Positions 9,252 through 17,532 of a stretch of DNA of 61,148 nucleotides are shown piece by piece. Both the position numbers and the translations under genes were made by a program. Below the pieces are notes generated by a model. It ran no database searches. It was not told the DNA's origin and saw only the letters and a program-made list of their open reading frames with translations. Each line of letters begins with the position of its first letter. Within the stretch, counting starts at the first letter, position 1. This DNA comes from Alkalibacterium sp. AK22 (GTDB lineage Bacteria; Bacillota; Bacilli; Lactobacillales; Carnobacteriaceae_A): contig NZ_JANL01000039.1 in NCBI RefSeq assembly GCF_000585255.1, positions 1-61,148 on the forward strand. Reading direction: 5' to 3'.

Positions 9252-9406
9252 GCTGTCTAACAAACAGTGCCCCATAGATTTCAGGAGAAATCGAATGGGC
9301 GCACACCTATAAATGAATCAATAATTTATATATGTGAATTCAACCCAAGCTGCATTCGATTATCCTGTCTTACGCCAAGTAAAACAGATAACGAGTGCAG
9401 CTTTTT
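9215..9406 (+). promoter_or_regulatory. Transcription attenuator: chain of mutually exclusive hairpins ending in a terminator
   Basis: Five overlapping pairings are visible. A:B is ATAGAT/ATCTAT (9217-9222 with 9227-9232). B:C is AAATCTATGG/CCATAGATTT (9225-9234 with 9272-9281), supported inside by GCACT/AGTGC. C:D is GATTTC/GAAATC (9277-9282 with 9287-9292). D:E is AATCGAATG/CATTCGATT plus CAGGA/TCCTG (9282-9297 with 9353-9367). E:F is the terminator, AAGCTGCA... with ...TGCAGCTT (9347-9371 with 9384-9403), then TTTTT. Each strand can pair with only one neighbour. A ribosome stalled at Phe18-Tyr21 would cover A, so B:C and D:E form and the terminator does not. Fast translation would favour A:B, C:D and the terminator. 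The mechanism is inference; the pairings are directly visible. Confidence 0.75.
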
Positions 9407-9740
9407 GCTGTAGCCGTTAGGATTTTAATCCATACGGCTACAGCATCAGAGGAACGAAGCGACTGTGATATCCGACTTTCCCCGTTAGGATTTTCAATCC
9501 TTACGGACAACGTAGTGAAGGAGCGGAGTGACTTTAGTTTCTGCTGGCTTTTCGAAAGTTTCCATCTCTGAAGGCAGCTGATGCTCGTGCACAGTAGACT
9601 TTCTGAGCTTTCTGCTGGCTTTATTTCTTTCCGGCAGGGACAATACGAGAGGAGTCACTGAAGCTTTCTGATAAAGCCCATTCCTTTATCTATGGGGAAA
9701 CGATCAGTTAACTGTAAGTTAAAGCAAGAAAGTAACATCA
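9407..9740 (+). other. Distal part of the aro leader: further hairpins and direct repeats
   Basis: Directly after the terminator lies a perfect hairpin, GCTGTAGCCGT/ACGGCTACAGC (9407-9417 with 9434-9444), with an inner GGATT/AATCC. A second hairpin with the same core, CCGT-AGGATT/AATCCT-ACGG, is at 9482-9506. Each is followed by a related tail (GAACGAAGCGAC and GAGCGGAGTGAC), so the two look like diverged tandem copies of about 75 bp. TTTCTGCTGGCTTT occurs twice (near 9538 and 9608). No ORF or T-box motif is present here. Function unknown. Confidence 0.5.
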
Positions 9741-9755
9741 GTGGAGGAGATCAAC

Positions 9756-10307
9756 ATGATTATTCATACATTAGGACCAGACAGTACCGACAGTTATGCT
9801 GCGGCTCAGTCACTGATCAGCTCAGAGGAGGACGACATCGTTGGTTATCCATCCTTTGACGCGATCATTCATCAGCTCGAGCAGCTCAAGGGCGACTGTG
9901 TTCTGTTTCCCGTAGCCTTCCAGAGCGCCAGAAAAGCGTATGGCTGGAAAGAGTTCAACTATGACTACTGGGACAAGGTCGAATTGATGCACGTTTTTTC
10001 CAAAAAGACCAAGCCGATGGTTCTGATAGAGAACAGCCGGCGAACAGAAGACCGGGCCATGATTCATCCGGCAACGACCATTTTTCTGGAAAAATACCTA
10101 AGCCGGACCCAGGAGACAATCCCGATCACCTTCACTGACAGCAAAGTAAAAGCCTGGACCGCTTTTCAGAAAAAAGGTCTGAAGTATACGATCATCAGCG
10201 AGGACGTGTACGAAGAAGAAAAGAACAGTTACTATCAATTAGTCGAGCGCTATGAACCGGAAATGGTCTGGTGCTTATATAAAATAAAACAAAATGAGGA
10301 GATGTAA
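9756..10307 (+). CDS. Prephenate dehydratase-like / BacA-like protein
   Basis: A 183-aa protein with the type 2 periplasmic-binding fold signature at its N-terminus (HTLGPDSTDSYAAAQ), comparable to the YLGPxGT-S-AA start of prephenate dehydratase (PheA) and of the bacilysin enzyme BacA, a prephenate decarboxylase. The Thr-Arg-Phe catalytic motif of classical PheA is not visible, and there is no ACT domain. As first gene of the aro operon behind a Tyr/Phe-sensing leader, it may make phenylpyruvate by a divergent enzyme or divert prephenate elsewhere. ATG 9756 follows GGAGGAG; the GTG at 9741 overlaps that site. Similarity is limited and judged by eye. Confidence 0.55.
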   Translation: MIIHTLGPDSTDSYAAAQSLISSEEDDIVGYPSFDAIIHQLEQLKGDCVLFPVAFQSARKAYGWKEFNYDYWDKVELMHVFSKKTKPMVLIENSRRTEDRAMIHPATTIFLEKYLSRTQETIPITFTDSKVKAWTAFQKKGLKYTIISEDVYEEEKNSYYQLVERYEPEMVWCLYKIKQNEEM

Positions 10308-10309
10308 TT

Positions 10310-11350
10310 ATGATTATTGTATTAAAACCAGGAACAGGATCGAAAGCCATCAAGGAAATTATTGAAAAAGTTGAAGCACAAGGAGTTCAGACCAGTCATT
10401 TCTCAGATATCAAGCGTGATTTTCTTGGAGTGATTGGAGATACGAGCGCACTGGATACTCACAGACTGCAGGCCCGGCCGGAAGTGGAACAGATTGTTCG
10501 TGTGGAGGAACCTTACAAGCGTGCCAACCGTAAATTCCATCCGGAAAACTCAATCGTTCAAGTTGGACAGGAAAGCATTGGCGGCGATCAGCTGGGAATT
10601 ATTGCGGGCCCATGTTCAGTGGAAAGTGAAGAGCAGATTGTGAATGTGGCCAAGCGAATTAAGAAAGCCGGGGCAAACTTCCTCAGAGGGGGAGCGTTCA
10701 AACCAAGAACGTCGCCATACAGCTTTCAAGGACTGGAACTGGAAGGCTTGCGCATGCTACAAGCGGCCAAGCAGGAAACTGGCCTGCCCATCGTGACCGA
10801 GCTGATGTCTACCAAATGGATTGATGAGTTCGTGGACTCAGTCGACATGATTCAGATCGGTGCCCGTAACATGCAGAACTTCGACTTGCTGAAAGAAGTC
10901 GGTAAAACGCAAACGCCGGTCCTCTTGAAACGCGGGCTGTCAGCCACTTACAAAGAATGGTTGATGTCAGCTGAATACATCATGTCTGAAGGTAACGACA
11001 ATGTTATCCTCTGTGAGCGTGGTATTCGTACCTTTGAGACGGAAACACGCAATACACTGGATATTCAAGCCGTACCGGTCATTAAGAAGCTGTCTCACCT
11101 ACCAATCATCGTTGACCCAAGTCATGCGGGCGGAATGTCCTACCTGGTGGAAGCGGGAGCTAAATCCGGTATCGTTGCCGGCGCAGACGGCCTGATGATC
11201 GAAGTGCACAACGATCCTGAGAATGCATGGAGTGACGGCGAACAGTGCCTGACGCCGGACGAATTCGGCCTGCTGATGGAAAAGGCAGAGAAACTGGCTT
11301 CAGTAGAAGGCCGCACCGTGCCTTTAACTGCCAAGTCATCTGTCCAGTAA
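10310..11350 (+). CDS. aroF: 3-deoxy-7-phosphoheptulonate (DAHP) synthase with N-terminal regulatory domain
   Basis: A 346-aa enzyme for the committing shikimate step, condensing phosphoenolpyruvate with erythrose 4-phosphate. Residues 1-75 form the ferredoxin-like regulatory domain found in type I-beta enzymes such as that of Thermotoga, where it binds Tyr or Phe. The barrel contains AGPCSVES (near 98), [16 protein letters not shown], the metal-binding Cys-containing [11 protein letters not shown] and VDPSHAGG. It starts 2 nt after the preceding stop, with GAGGAG upstream. Feedback inhibition by aromatic amino acids is therefore likely in addition to attenuation. Confidence 0.95.
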   Translation: MIIVLKPGTGSKAIKEIIEKVEAQGVQTSHFSDIKRDFLGVIGDTSALDTHRLQARPEVEQIVRVEEPYKRANRKFHPENSIVQVGQESIGGDQLGIIAGPCSVESEEQIVNVAKRIKKAGANFLRGGAFKPRTSPYSFQGLELEGLRMLQAAKQETGLPIVTELMSTKWIDEFVDSVDMIQIGARNMQNFDLLKEVGKTQTPVLLKRGLSATYKEWLMSAEYIMSEGNDNVILCERGIRTFETETRNTLDIQAVPVIKKLSHLPIIVDPSHAGGMSYLVEAGAKSGIVAGADGLMIEVHNDPENAWSDGEQCLTPDEFGLLMEKAEKLASVEGRTVPLTAKSSVQ

Positions 11351-11364
11351 GGAGCCCGCTCTAG

Positions 11365-12453
11365 ATGAATGAAATCAACGTTGAACTACCGGGAGAAAGC
11401 CTGTCCTATCCCATACAAATAGAAAAAGGTCTTTTGAACAGGGTAGGGCAGGAGCTCTCAGCCCTGACAGCTAGCCGACGGGCCGCGATCATCACTGATC
11501 AGAATGTCTATCGACATTATGGTGACAAGGTGAAAAGTCAGCTAGCTGCAGAAGGATTTGCCGTTACGCTGATTGTTTTAGAGCCCGGAGAGCAGACTAA
11601 GACCTTTGACCGTATGCCGGGTATTTTTTCTGACCTGATTGAAGCCGGACTGACCCGAAGTGATGTGATCATGGCTTTAGGTGGAGGCGTAGTAGGGGAT
11701 ATTGCCGGCTTTGCAGCGGCTTCTTACCTGCGGGGCGTCGACTTTGTCCAGATTCCGACCTCCTTGCTGGCCCAGGTGGACAGCAGTGTCGGCGGCAAAG
11801 TCGGAGTTGACCTGCCGGAAGGAAAGAACCTGGTCGGTGCCTTTTATCATCCGAAAAAAGTACTGATCGATCCGTTAGTACTCGAAACGTTGACGGATCA
11901 TTACTTTGCTGATGGGATGGCTGAAGTAATCAAGTACGGCTGCATCCGGGATGCGGACTTTTTCAAGCAGCTGGCTAGCCTGCATTCAAGAGCAGCAGTA
12001 ATGGAAGAGATCGAAGACATCATTGCCAGATGCTGTGAAATTAAAAGAGAAGTTGTGGAACTGGACGAAAAAGACAAGGGCCTGCGTATGCTCTTGAATT
12101 TTGGTCATACTCTGGGCCATGCCATCGAAGCCTATTATCAGTACGAATCGATTACGCATGGACACGCTGTCGCGATCGGGATGGCCACACTGACCCGGAT
12201 AGCTGAAAAAGAGAAGCTGAGTGATGCAGGGACAGCAGACAGGATTGCTTCCGTACTCGAGCAGCACCAGCTGCCTTCAGCACTAGAAGAGGGCGAAGTA
12301 TATAACCACGTTCTCACGTATGTAAAAAAAGATAAGAAGCAGCTGGATAACAAGCTGCATGCAGTTATACTCGAAAAGATTGGAAAGGCCACTATCCATC
12401 AGACGGATGTGAGCTTTTTCGAATCGCTGAAAACAGGAGGAAAACCATTGTGA
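11365..12453 (+). CDS. aroB: 3-dehydroquinate synthase
   Basis: A 362-aa NAD- and zinc-dependent enzyme that cyclises DAHP to 3-dehydroquinate. The GGGVVGDIAGFAA nucleotide motif is near residue 108, followed by IPTSLLAQVDSSVGGK. The zinc ligands lie in MAEVIKYG (Glu) and in FGHTLGHAIE and GHAVAIGM (His). AAGGAG lies 10 nt upstream of the ATG. The stop codon overlaps the aroA start, indicating translational coupling. Confidence 0.96.
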   Translation: MNEINVELPGESLSYPIQIEKGLLNRVGQELSALTASRRAAIITDQNVYRHYGDKVKSQLAAEGFAVTLIVLEPGEQTKTFDRMPGIFSDLIEAGLTRSDVIMALGGGVVGDIAGFAAASYLRGVDFVQIPTSLLAQVDSSVGGKVGVDLPEGKNLVGAFYHPKKVLIDPLVLETLTDHYFADGMAEVIKYGCIRDADFFKQLASLHSRAAVMEEIEDIIARCCEIKREVVELDEKDKGLRMLLNFGHTLGHAIEAYYQYESITHGHAVAIGMATLTRIAEKEKLSDAGTADRIASVLEQHQLPSALEEGEVYNHVLTYVKKDKKQLDNKLHAVILEKIGKATIHQTDVSFFESLKTGGKPL

Positions 12454-13721
12454 CTCAGTTGGAAATTACACCAAGAAAACTGGAAGGATCGGTTTCCGTG
12501 CCGCCGTCCAAAAGCCTGGCCCACCGCGCGATTATCTGCGCAGCCCTAGCTGAAGGAACCAGCACGATTTCAAATATTCAGTTTTCAGATGACATTAAAG
12601 CAACCATTGCCGGCATGCGGGCCTTCGGAGCAGAGATTATCGAAAGTAAAAGCTCTCTGTCCATCAAAGGAGTTGGCCTGAATGCCAGCAAGCAGGCGGC
12701 AGAAGGGGCACCGGCTCAGTCGGTCCGGACCATTGACTGTAATGAATCAGGTTCGACCCTGCGCTTCCTTGTTCCTGTGGCCACTCTTTTTTCCGGTAAA
12801 ACCCGCTTTACCGGCCAGGGGAAACTGGGTCAGCGGCCGCTGACTCCTTTTCAGGAGCTGTTCAGTCGCCAAGGACTGGATTATGATTTACTGGGAACCG
12901 ATCCGCTTGACTTGCTAATCAGTGGTCAGCTGAAGCCGGATACGGTAGAATTGAGAGGAGACATCAGCTCCCAGTTCATTACCGGCCTGCTGATGACCCT
13001 GCCATTTTTGCCGGGCGATTCTAAAATTACAGTAACGACGCTTCTGGAATCCAAGGGCTACATCGATCTGACATTAGCTGTTTTTGAAGCCTTTGGCCTG
13101 AAGATCCTAGTGGAAGACGAGGGGCAGACCTTTGTTATACCAGGCGGTCAGACCATGACTGCGCAGGAATACAGTGTTGAAGGAGACTACTCACAGGCCG
13201 CTTTCTTCCTTAGTGCTAATTTGATCGGCAATGATATCGACGTTTTAGGACTCAATCCTGATTCGCTTCAGGGAGACAAGGCTATCGATATGATTCTAGA
13301 CCGGCTCTTTACTGAATCTGACCGTGAAATAGACGGTTCCCAGTTCCCGGATATCATTCCGATTGCAGCGCTGGCAGCGTCTTTAAGCAAGGGTCGCACG
13401 CGTTTCAGAAACCTGGAACGTTTGCGAATAAAGGAAAGTGACCGACTGGAAGCGACACAGACTGAACTGGAAGCGCTGGGAGCAGATATCCAGATCGAAG
13501 GCGATGATCTGGTCATCCAGGGCGTTGGTTATCTGAAGGGCGGCGTGACCGTCTGGAGTCATAAGGATCACCGGATCGCAATGATGCTGGGGATCGCGTC
13601 GACAAGATGCGAAGAGCCGATCATCATCAGAGATACAGAATGTGTAGCCAAATCGTTTCCGCATTTCTGGAACGAATTCAAGACTTTAGGAGGAGATATT
13701 CATGAGCGGCATTTGGGGTAA
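12450..13721 (+). CDS. aroA: 3-phosphoshikimate 1-carboxyvinyltransferase (EPSP synthase)
   Basis: A 423-aa enzyme that transfers the enolpyruvyl group from phosphoenolpyruvate to shikimate 3-phosphate. It contains PPSKSLAHRAII near residue 18, CNESGSTLRFLVP (97-109) and the RIKESDRLEATQTEL and DHRIAMMLG motifs. The GTG start overlaps the aroB TGA and is preceded by GGAGG at 9 nt. In the phosphoenolpyruvate loop it reads SGSTLRF; I did not try to class it as type I or II. Confidence 0.96.
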   Translation: MTQLEITPRKLEGSVSVPPSKSLAHRAIICAALAEGTSTISNIQFSDDIKATIAGMRAFGAEIIESKSSLSIKGVGLNASKQAAEGAPAQSVRTIDCNESGSTLRFLVPVATLFSGKTRFTGQGKLGQRPLTPFQELFSRQGLDYDLLGTDPLDLLISGQLKPDTVELRGDISSQFITGLLMTLPFLPGDSKITVTTLLESKGYIDLTLAVFEAFGLKILVEDEGQTFVIPGGQTMTAQEYSVEGDYSQAAFFLSANLIGNDIDVLGLNPDSLQGDKAIDMILDRLFTESDREIDGSQFPDIIPIAALAASLSKGRTRFRNLERLRIKESDRLEATQTELEALGADIQIEGDDLVIQGVGYLKGGVTVWSHKDHRIAMMLGIASTRCEEPIIIRDTECVAKSFPHFWNEFKTLGGDIHERHLG

Positions 13722-14793
13722 AAAACTGGAGCTTTCTCTGTTTGGAGAGTCACATGGTGATGCGATAGGGATAACAATTAACGGTCTTCCGCCAGGGCTT
13801 GAAATCGATATGGACAAGGTCCAGTTCGAGATGAGCCGCCGGGCACCAGGACGCAGTGATTTAACTACACCAAGAAAAGAAAAGGATCTACCGGAAATTT
13901 TAAGTGGTTTTCTGGAGGGCAAGGCAACAGGTGCACCCCTGACGGCCATTATCCGGAACACCAATACCCGTTCCAAAGATTACAGCTTGCTGAAGGATCT
14001 TATGCGTCCAGGGCATGCCGACTATCCAGGCCTGATGAGATACAAGGGGCATCATGACTACAGAGGCAGCGGGCATTTTTCCGGCCGTATTACGGCACCC
14101 ATCGTCTTTGCCGGTGCAATCTGCAAGCAGCTGCTTGAGCAGAAGGGCGTGACCATCGGCTCGCATGTCCAGTCTATAGGGGACATTGAAGATGAACGCT
14201 TTGCGGACCAGGACACGGTTACGCGGGAGCAGGTTGAAGCGTTCAGCCAGGAAGAACTGCCGATGTTTAATCCGAGCAGAAGAGAAGACATCCGTCAGCT
14301 GATTTTGGATGTCAAGGAAGAAGGCGATTCGGTCGGCGGTGTGGTTGAAACCTTTGTACTGGGGATACCAGCTGGTTACGGGAATCCTTTCTTTGACTCT
14401 GTCGAGTCGACTTTGGCCCATCTTGTATTTTCTGTTCCAGCGACAAAAGGTATCGAGTTCGGCATTGGCTTTGACATTACAAAACTTAAAGGGTCTGAAG
14501 CCAATGACGAGTACTACTACGATGAAGATGGACAGGTCAAAACCCGTTCCAATAATAATGGGGGGATCATCGGAGGCATCACGTACGGCATGCCGATTGT
14601 GTTCCGTACAGCTGTCAAGCCGCCGGCATCTATCAAGAAAAAGCAGCAAACTATCAATGTAAAAGAAGGAAAATCCGCTGAGTTGAGCGTGGAAGGCCGT
14701 CATGATCCGTGTATCGTTCCGCGTGTGCTTCCGGTACTGGAAGCTGTCACGGCTATTGGTCTGACCGATCTGATGCTGGGGGCTGGAGAATGA
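13702..14793 (+). CDS. aroC: Chorismate synthase
   Basis: A 363-aa reduced-FMN-dependent lyase that forms chorismate, the last common aromatic precursor. Signature blocks are GESHGDAIGITINGLPPG at the N-terminus, RPGHADYPGLMRY with RGSGHFSGR, and GRHDPCIVPR near the C-terminus. The gene overlaps the end of aroA by 20 bp, with GGAGGAG before the ATG, and its own stop overlaps the mutase start as ATGA. Confidence 0.96.
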   Translation: MSGIWGKKLELSLFGESHGDAIGITINGLPPGLEIDMDKVQFEMSRRAPGRSDLTTPRKEKDLPEILSGFLEGKATGAPLTAIIRNTNTRSKDYSLLKDLMRPGHADYPGLMRYKGHHDYRGSGHFSGRITAPIVFAGAICKQLLEQKGVTIGSHVQSIGDIEDERFADQDTVTREQVEAFSQEELPMFNPSRREDIRQLILDVKEEGDSVGGVVETFVLGIPAGYGNPFFDSVESTLAHLVFSVPATKGIEFGIGFDITKLKGSEANDEYYYDEDGQVKTRSNNNGGIIGGITYGMPIVFRTAVKPPASIKKKQQTINVKEGKSAELSVEGRHDPCIVPRVLPVLEAVTAIGLTDLMLGAGE

Positions 14794-15071
14794 ACGAGCT
14801 GGAGCAGCACCGAGAAGAAATCGATAAAATCGACCAGCAGCTGACCCGGCTGTTTGAGGAGCGACTTGAAAAAGTGCAGAAGGTCGGTGAGTATAAAAAG
14901 GCTCACGACCTGCCGATTTTTGATGCGGACCGTGAAGACGCGGTCATCAGCAAAAATGTCGAACGGCTATCTAATCCGGCTTTCAAGCAGGAAATAGAAG
15001 ACTTCTACCGTTCTCTGATGGGGATCACAAAAGCGTCGCAGGAAAAACTGATGGATCAGGACAAGGTATAA
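14790..15071 (+). CDS. Chorismate mutase (AroQ class)
   Basis: A 93-aa all-helical protein with the monofunctional AroQ-type pattern: an N-terminal helix with IDKIDQQLTRLFEERL, then VGEYKKAHDLPIFDADRE, then a C-terminal helix with EDFYRSLMGITKASQ. It rearranges chorismate to prephenate, feeding TyrA and possibly the PDT-like protein. The open frame extends further upstream inside aroC, but ATG 14790 overlaps the aroC stop (ATGA) and begins the conserved sequence. It is the last gene of the plus-strand aro operon. Confidence 0.88.
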   Translation: MNELEQHREEIDKIDQQLTRLFEERLEKVQKVGEYKKAHDLPIFDADREDAVISKNVERLSNPAFKQEIEDFYRSLMGITKASQEKLMDQDKV

Positions 15072-15088
15072 ATTAGGTTTATGATAAG

Positions 15089-15134
15089 AAAAAAGCAGCA
15101 CCGGTCAGATCACTGTGACCCGGTGCTGCTTTTT
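15089..15134. terminator. Bidirectional terminator between the aro operon and sulP
   Basis: AAAAAGCAGCACCGG pairs with CCGGTGCTGCTTTTT (plus GTCA/TGAC inside). There are T-runs on both strands, so it can end the aro operon and the convergent sulP gene. Confidence 0.92.
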
Positions 15135-15168
15135 AGATGCTTATATGAAGTTTTTTGAGCGGGCCTAT

Positions 15169-16767
15169 CTATACATAAGGATACTGAATGGCTTCATTCT
15201 CGGCTTCTTCAATCGTGACAGCAGTGAAGGCGTCGGCGTTATAAAACATGCGCCGGCAGTCTTCGCTTAAACGAATAACAGTGAACCGTTTCCCGGCTTC
15301 TTCATAGCGCTTGGTCAAAGAGCTGATGGCTTCGACGGCTGAATAGTCCGATACTTTGGCGTATTTTAAGTCCAGAACGACACTTTGAGGATCGCTTTCT
15401 ACATCAAAAATGTCTTTAAAGTTCAGTACAGAGCCAAAGAAAATCGTGCCGTTGATTTTGTAGGTCTTTTCGGTCTCATCTGTCTGTTCCACATTGGCAT
15501 AGATGACTTTCCCTTTTTCCCAAGCAAAAATCAGAGCAGAGACGATTACACCGACGATAACAGCAGTAGCCAGATCAGCAAAAATCGTAATCACGGAAAC
15601 AATCAAAATGACCAGAATATCCTGAGCAGGGACTTTCCCTTTGTAGCGCAGGCTTTCCCATTTAAAGGTACTGACAACGACCATGAACATGACACCAACC
15701 AGTCCGGCCAGGGGGATAGCATTAATAAAGGCAGAACCGAACATGATAAACAGCATCAAAGAGGAAGCAGCTACCAGTCCGGAGATTCGGCTGCGTCCAC
15801 CGGATTTGATATTGATGATGGACTGGCCAATCATCGCGTCTCCGCCCATACCTCCGAAAAAGCCGTTGACCAGATTAGCGGTACCCTGGGCAATGATTTC
15901 CTTGTTGGTTCGTCCTCGGGTGTTGGTCATTTCATCAATGACCTGCAGTGTCAGTACGGCTTCAGACAAGCCGACCAGTCCGCCGATCAGGGCATAAGGG
16001 AAAATGATCTGCAGAGTCTCAAAGGTCAGCGGGACCATTGGGATATGGAAACGTGGCAGTCCACCGCTGATTTCCATGCCGGCAAAATCCTGAACGTTCT
16101 GCAGGTGAATACCGAAGCGTCCCAGCACGACGGCAATAATGGTCATGATAATAATGGCAACCAGGCTGGACGGTACAGCTTTAGTCAATTTAGGGAAAAA
16201 GTGGATGACAAGCATAGTGAAGGCAACGAAACCAAGCATCAGGGCAAGCTGGGGACCCGGAAGCCAGGTGTTTTGGACAACTTCCGATCCATTTATCGTA
16301 GTGACCTGGTTGATCTTAAACAGGTCCCACTGGGAAAGGAAGATGAGTATCGACAGGCCGTTAAGAAAGCCGAGCATGACCGGGTAGGGAATGATCCGGG
16401 CGTACTTGCCTAACTTGAGGAGGCCGATGCTGATCTGGATGATTCCCATCAAAACGACGGTGGCAAACAAGTACTCCAGTCCATGGGTGGCTACTAGAGA
16501 AGCAATCACCACAGAAATCGCTGCGGTGGATGAACTGATCATGCCGGGTCTGCCGGAAAAAACGGCAGCGACAAAGCCAATTATGACAGCGGTCTGCAGA
16601 CTCAGTATCGGACTTACTCCCGCTACAAACGCAAAGGCGATCGATTCCGGAATGAGCGCCAGGGCGACAGTCAAGCCGGACAGAAAGTCGTCTTTCAGCA
16701 GTTTTCTGTTTTCCTTGAGGAGCTGTAAAGGCCGGGCCCAGCTCCCCGTTTTATCTGTTAGTTGCAT
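15169..16767 (-). CDS. SulP family inorganic anion transporter with STAS domain
   Basis: A 532-aa membrane protein. Residues 25-400 hold about a dozen hydrophobic segments with the SulP signature (LALIPESIAFAFVAGVSP) and GFFGGMGGDAMIGQS. Residues about 435-525 form a cytoplasmic STAS domain (VVLDLKYAKVSDYSAVEAI). The family transports sulfate, bicarbonate or other anions in exchange for or with sodium or protons; the substrate cannot be read from sequence. It is monocistronic, with its own terminator shared with the aro operon. Confidence 0.9.
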   Translation of the reverse strand: MQLTDKTGSWARPLQLLKENRKLLKDDFLSGLTVALALIPESIAFAFVAGVSPILSLQTAVIIGFVAAVFSGRPGMISSSTAAISVVIASLVATHGLEYLFATVVLMGIIQISIGLLKLGKYARIIPYPVMLGFLNGLSILIFLSQWDLFKINQVTTINGSEVVQNTWLPGPQLALMLGFVAFTMLVIHFFPKLTKAVPSSLVAIIIMTIIAVVLGRFGIHLQNVQDFAGMEISGGLPRFHIPMVPLTFETLQIIFPYALIGGLVGLSEAVLTLQVIDEMTNTRGRTNKEIIAQGTANLVNGFFGGMGGDAMIGQSIINIKSGGRSRISGLVAASSLMLFIMFGSAFINAIPLAGLVGVMFMVVVSTFKWESLRYKGKVPAQDILVILIVSVITIFADLATAVIVGVIVSALIFAWEKGKVIYANVEQTDETEKTYKINGTIFFGSVLNFKDIFDVESDPQSVVLDLKYAKVSDYSAVEAISSLTKRYEEAGKRFTVIRLSEDCRRMFYNADAFTAVTIEEAENEAIQYPYV

Positions 16768-16916
16768 ATATATTCTCTCCTTTTTCTATGTCCTGTCTTG
16801 ACAGGACGCACATGGACCAGTCTAGCATAATGTTTAGGGAAAAACGATTTTAAATGTGACAATTATAGGTATTATTGGAAATAACGCTTACATTGAGTAG
16901 TTTTGCTGTTCCTGTA

Positions 16917-17300
16917 TGCTATAATGTTCGGATTTGAGCATGGAGAAAAAGTTAAAGGAACGATTTTCGACTAAGCGAAAATCTACGATGTTTCGGTGCA
17001 TTTTGTCAGAATACTTTCGTCTACTTCATTTAATTAAGCCCTACTCCTAACGATTAGTCTGTTTGCGTTAGGAGTAAGGCATTTTCCATAGGGAAGACAT
17101 GATGATTAGGGCTAATCGTCATGTCTATTGATTTTATTGGACTCTACTTATCATGAATAGCATCTGATTGTTACAAGTAGACTGCAATTAAACAGAAATT
17201 CGTCATGAAAACAGCTAAATTAGTTTTATGTTGCCTTTCCTAGTGACAGGGACTAACATGCTTGAGGAACTATTTTCGCTTGGGCGAAAATATACGACTT
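16917..17300 (+). ncRNA. Candidate structured noncoding RNA
   Basis: No plausible ORF occupies the 765-base gap between sulP and proA. An extended -10 (TGCTATAAT, 16917-16925) is followed by a series of hairpins: GATTTTCG/CGAAAATC (16962-16983), GCC-TACTCCTAACG with its complement (17038-17080), GACATGATGATTA with a one-wobble complement (17096-17125), TCTACTT/AAGTAGA (17143-17181), and TATTTTCGC/GCGAAAATA (17271-17292). The first and last share the frame GGAAC-hairpin-TACGA. No known RNA family was recognised. Direction and borders are guesses. Confidence 0.4.
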
Positions 17301-17455
17301 GAATGCTCCAATCAATTATACTAGCTGATTCAAAAAACTTACTTCCCGAGAAAAACAGTCGGCTGTGCCTTACTTTGCCCCCGAACGGTTATCATTACTT
17401 TACATCCACACGTGAGCAGTTAAACACTTAAAGAGTGAGCTGAAATTATTTAGTG

Positions 17456-17504
17456 GTACAAAAAAATCGTGTCAGCATGCTCATTAGCACGCACTGACAC
17501 GATT
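17456..17504 (-). terminator. Terminator of the proBA operon
   Basis: AATCGTGTCAG (17465-17475) pairs perfectly with CTGACACGATT (17494-17504), and on the minus strand a run of seven T follows. Confidence 0.92.
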
Positions 17505-17532
17505 GACTTTAAAAAGCCGAGTTGACGGGTCT

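Noticed and set aside
9407-9755. T-box controlling the aro operon
   Set aside because: No GGTGG-ACC T-box core is present; the terminator sits far upstream and is explained by the leader-peptide attenuator.
13900-14703. 267-aa minus-strand open frame
   Set aside because: Antisense shadow of chorismate synthase.
15385-16413. 342-aa plus-strand open frame
   Set aside because: Antisense shadow of sulP; composition is unlike real proteins (very His/Gln/Asn rich).
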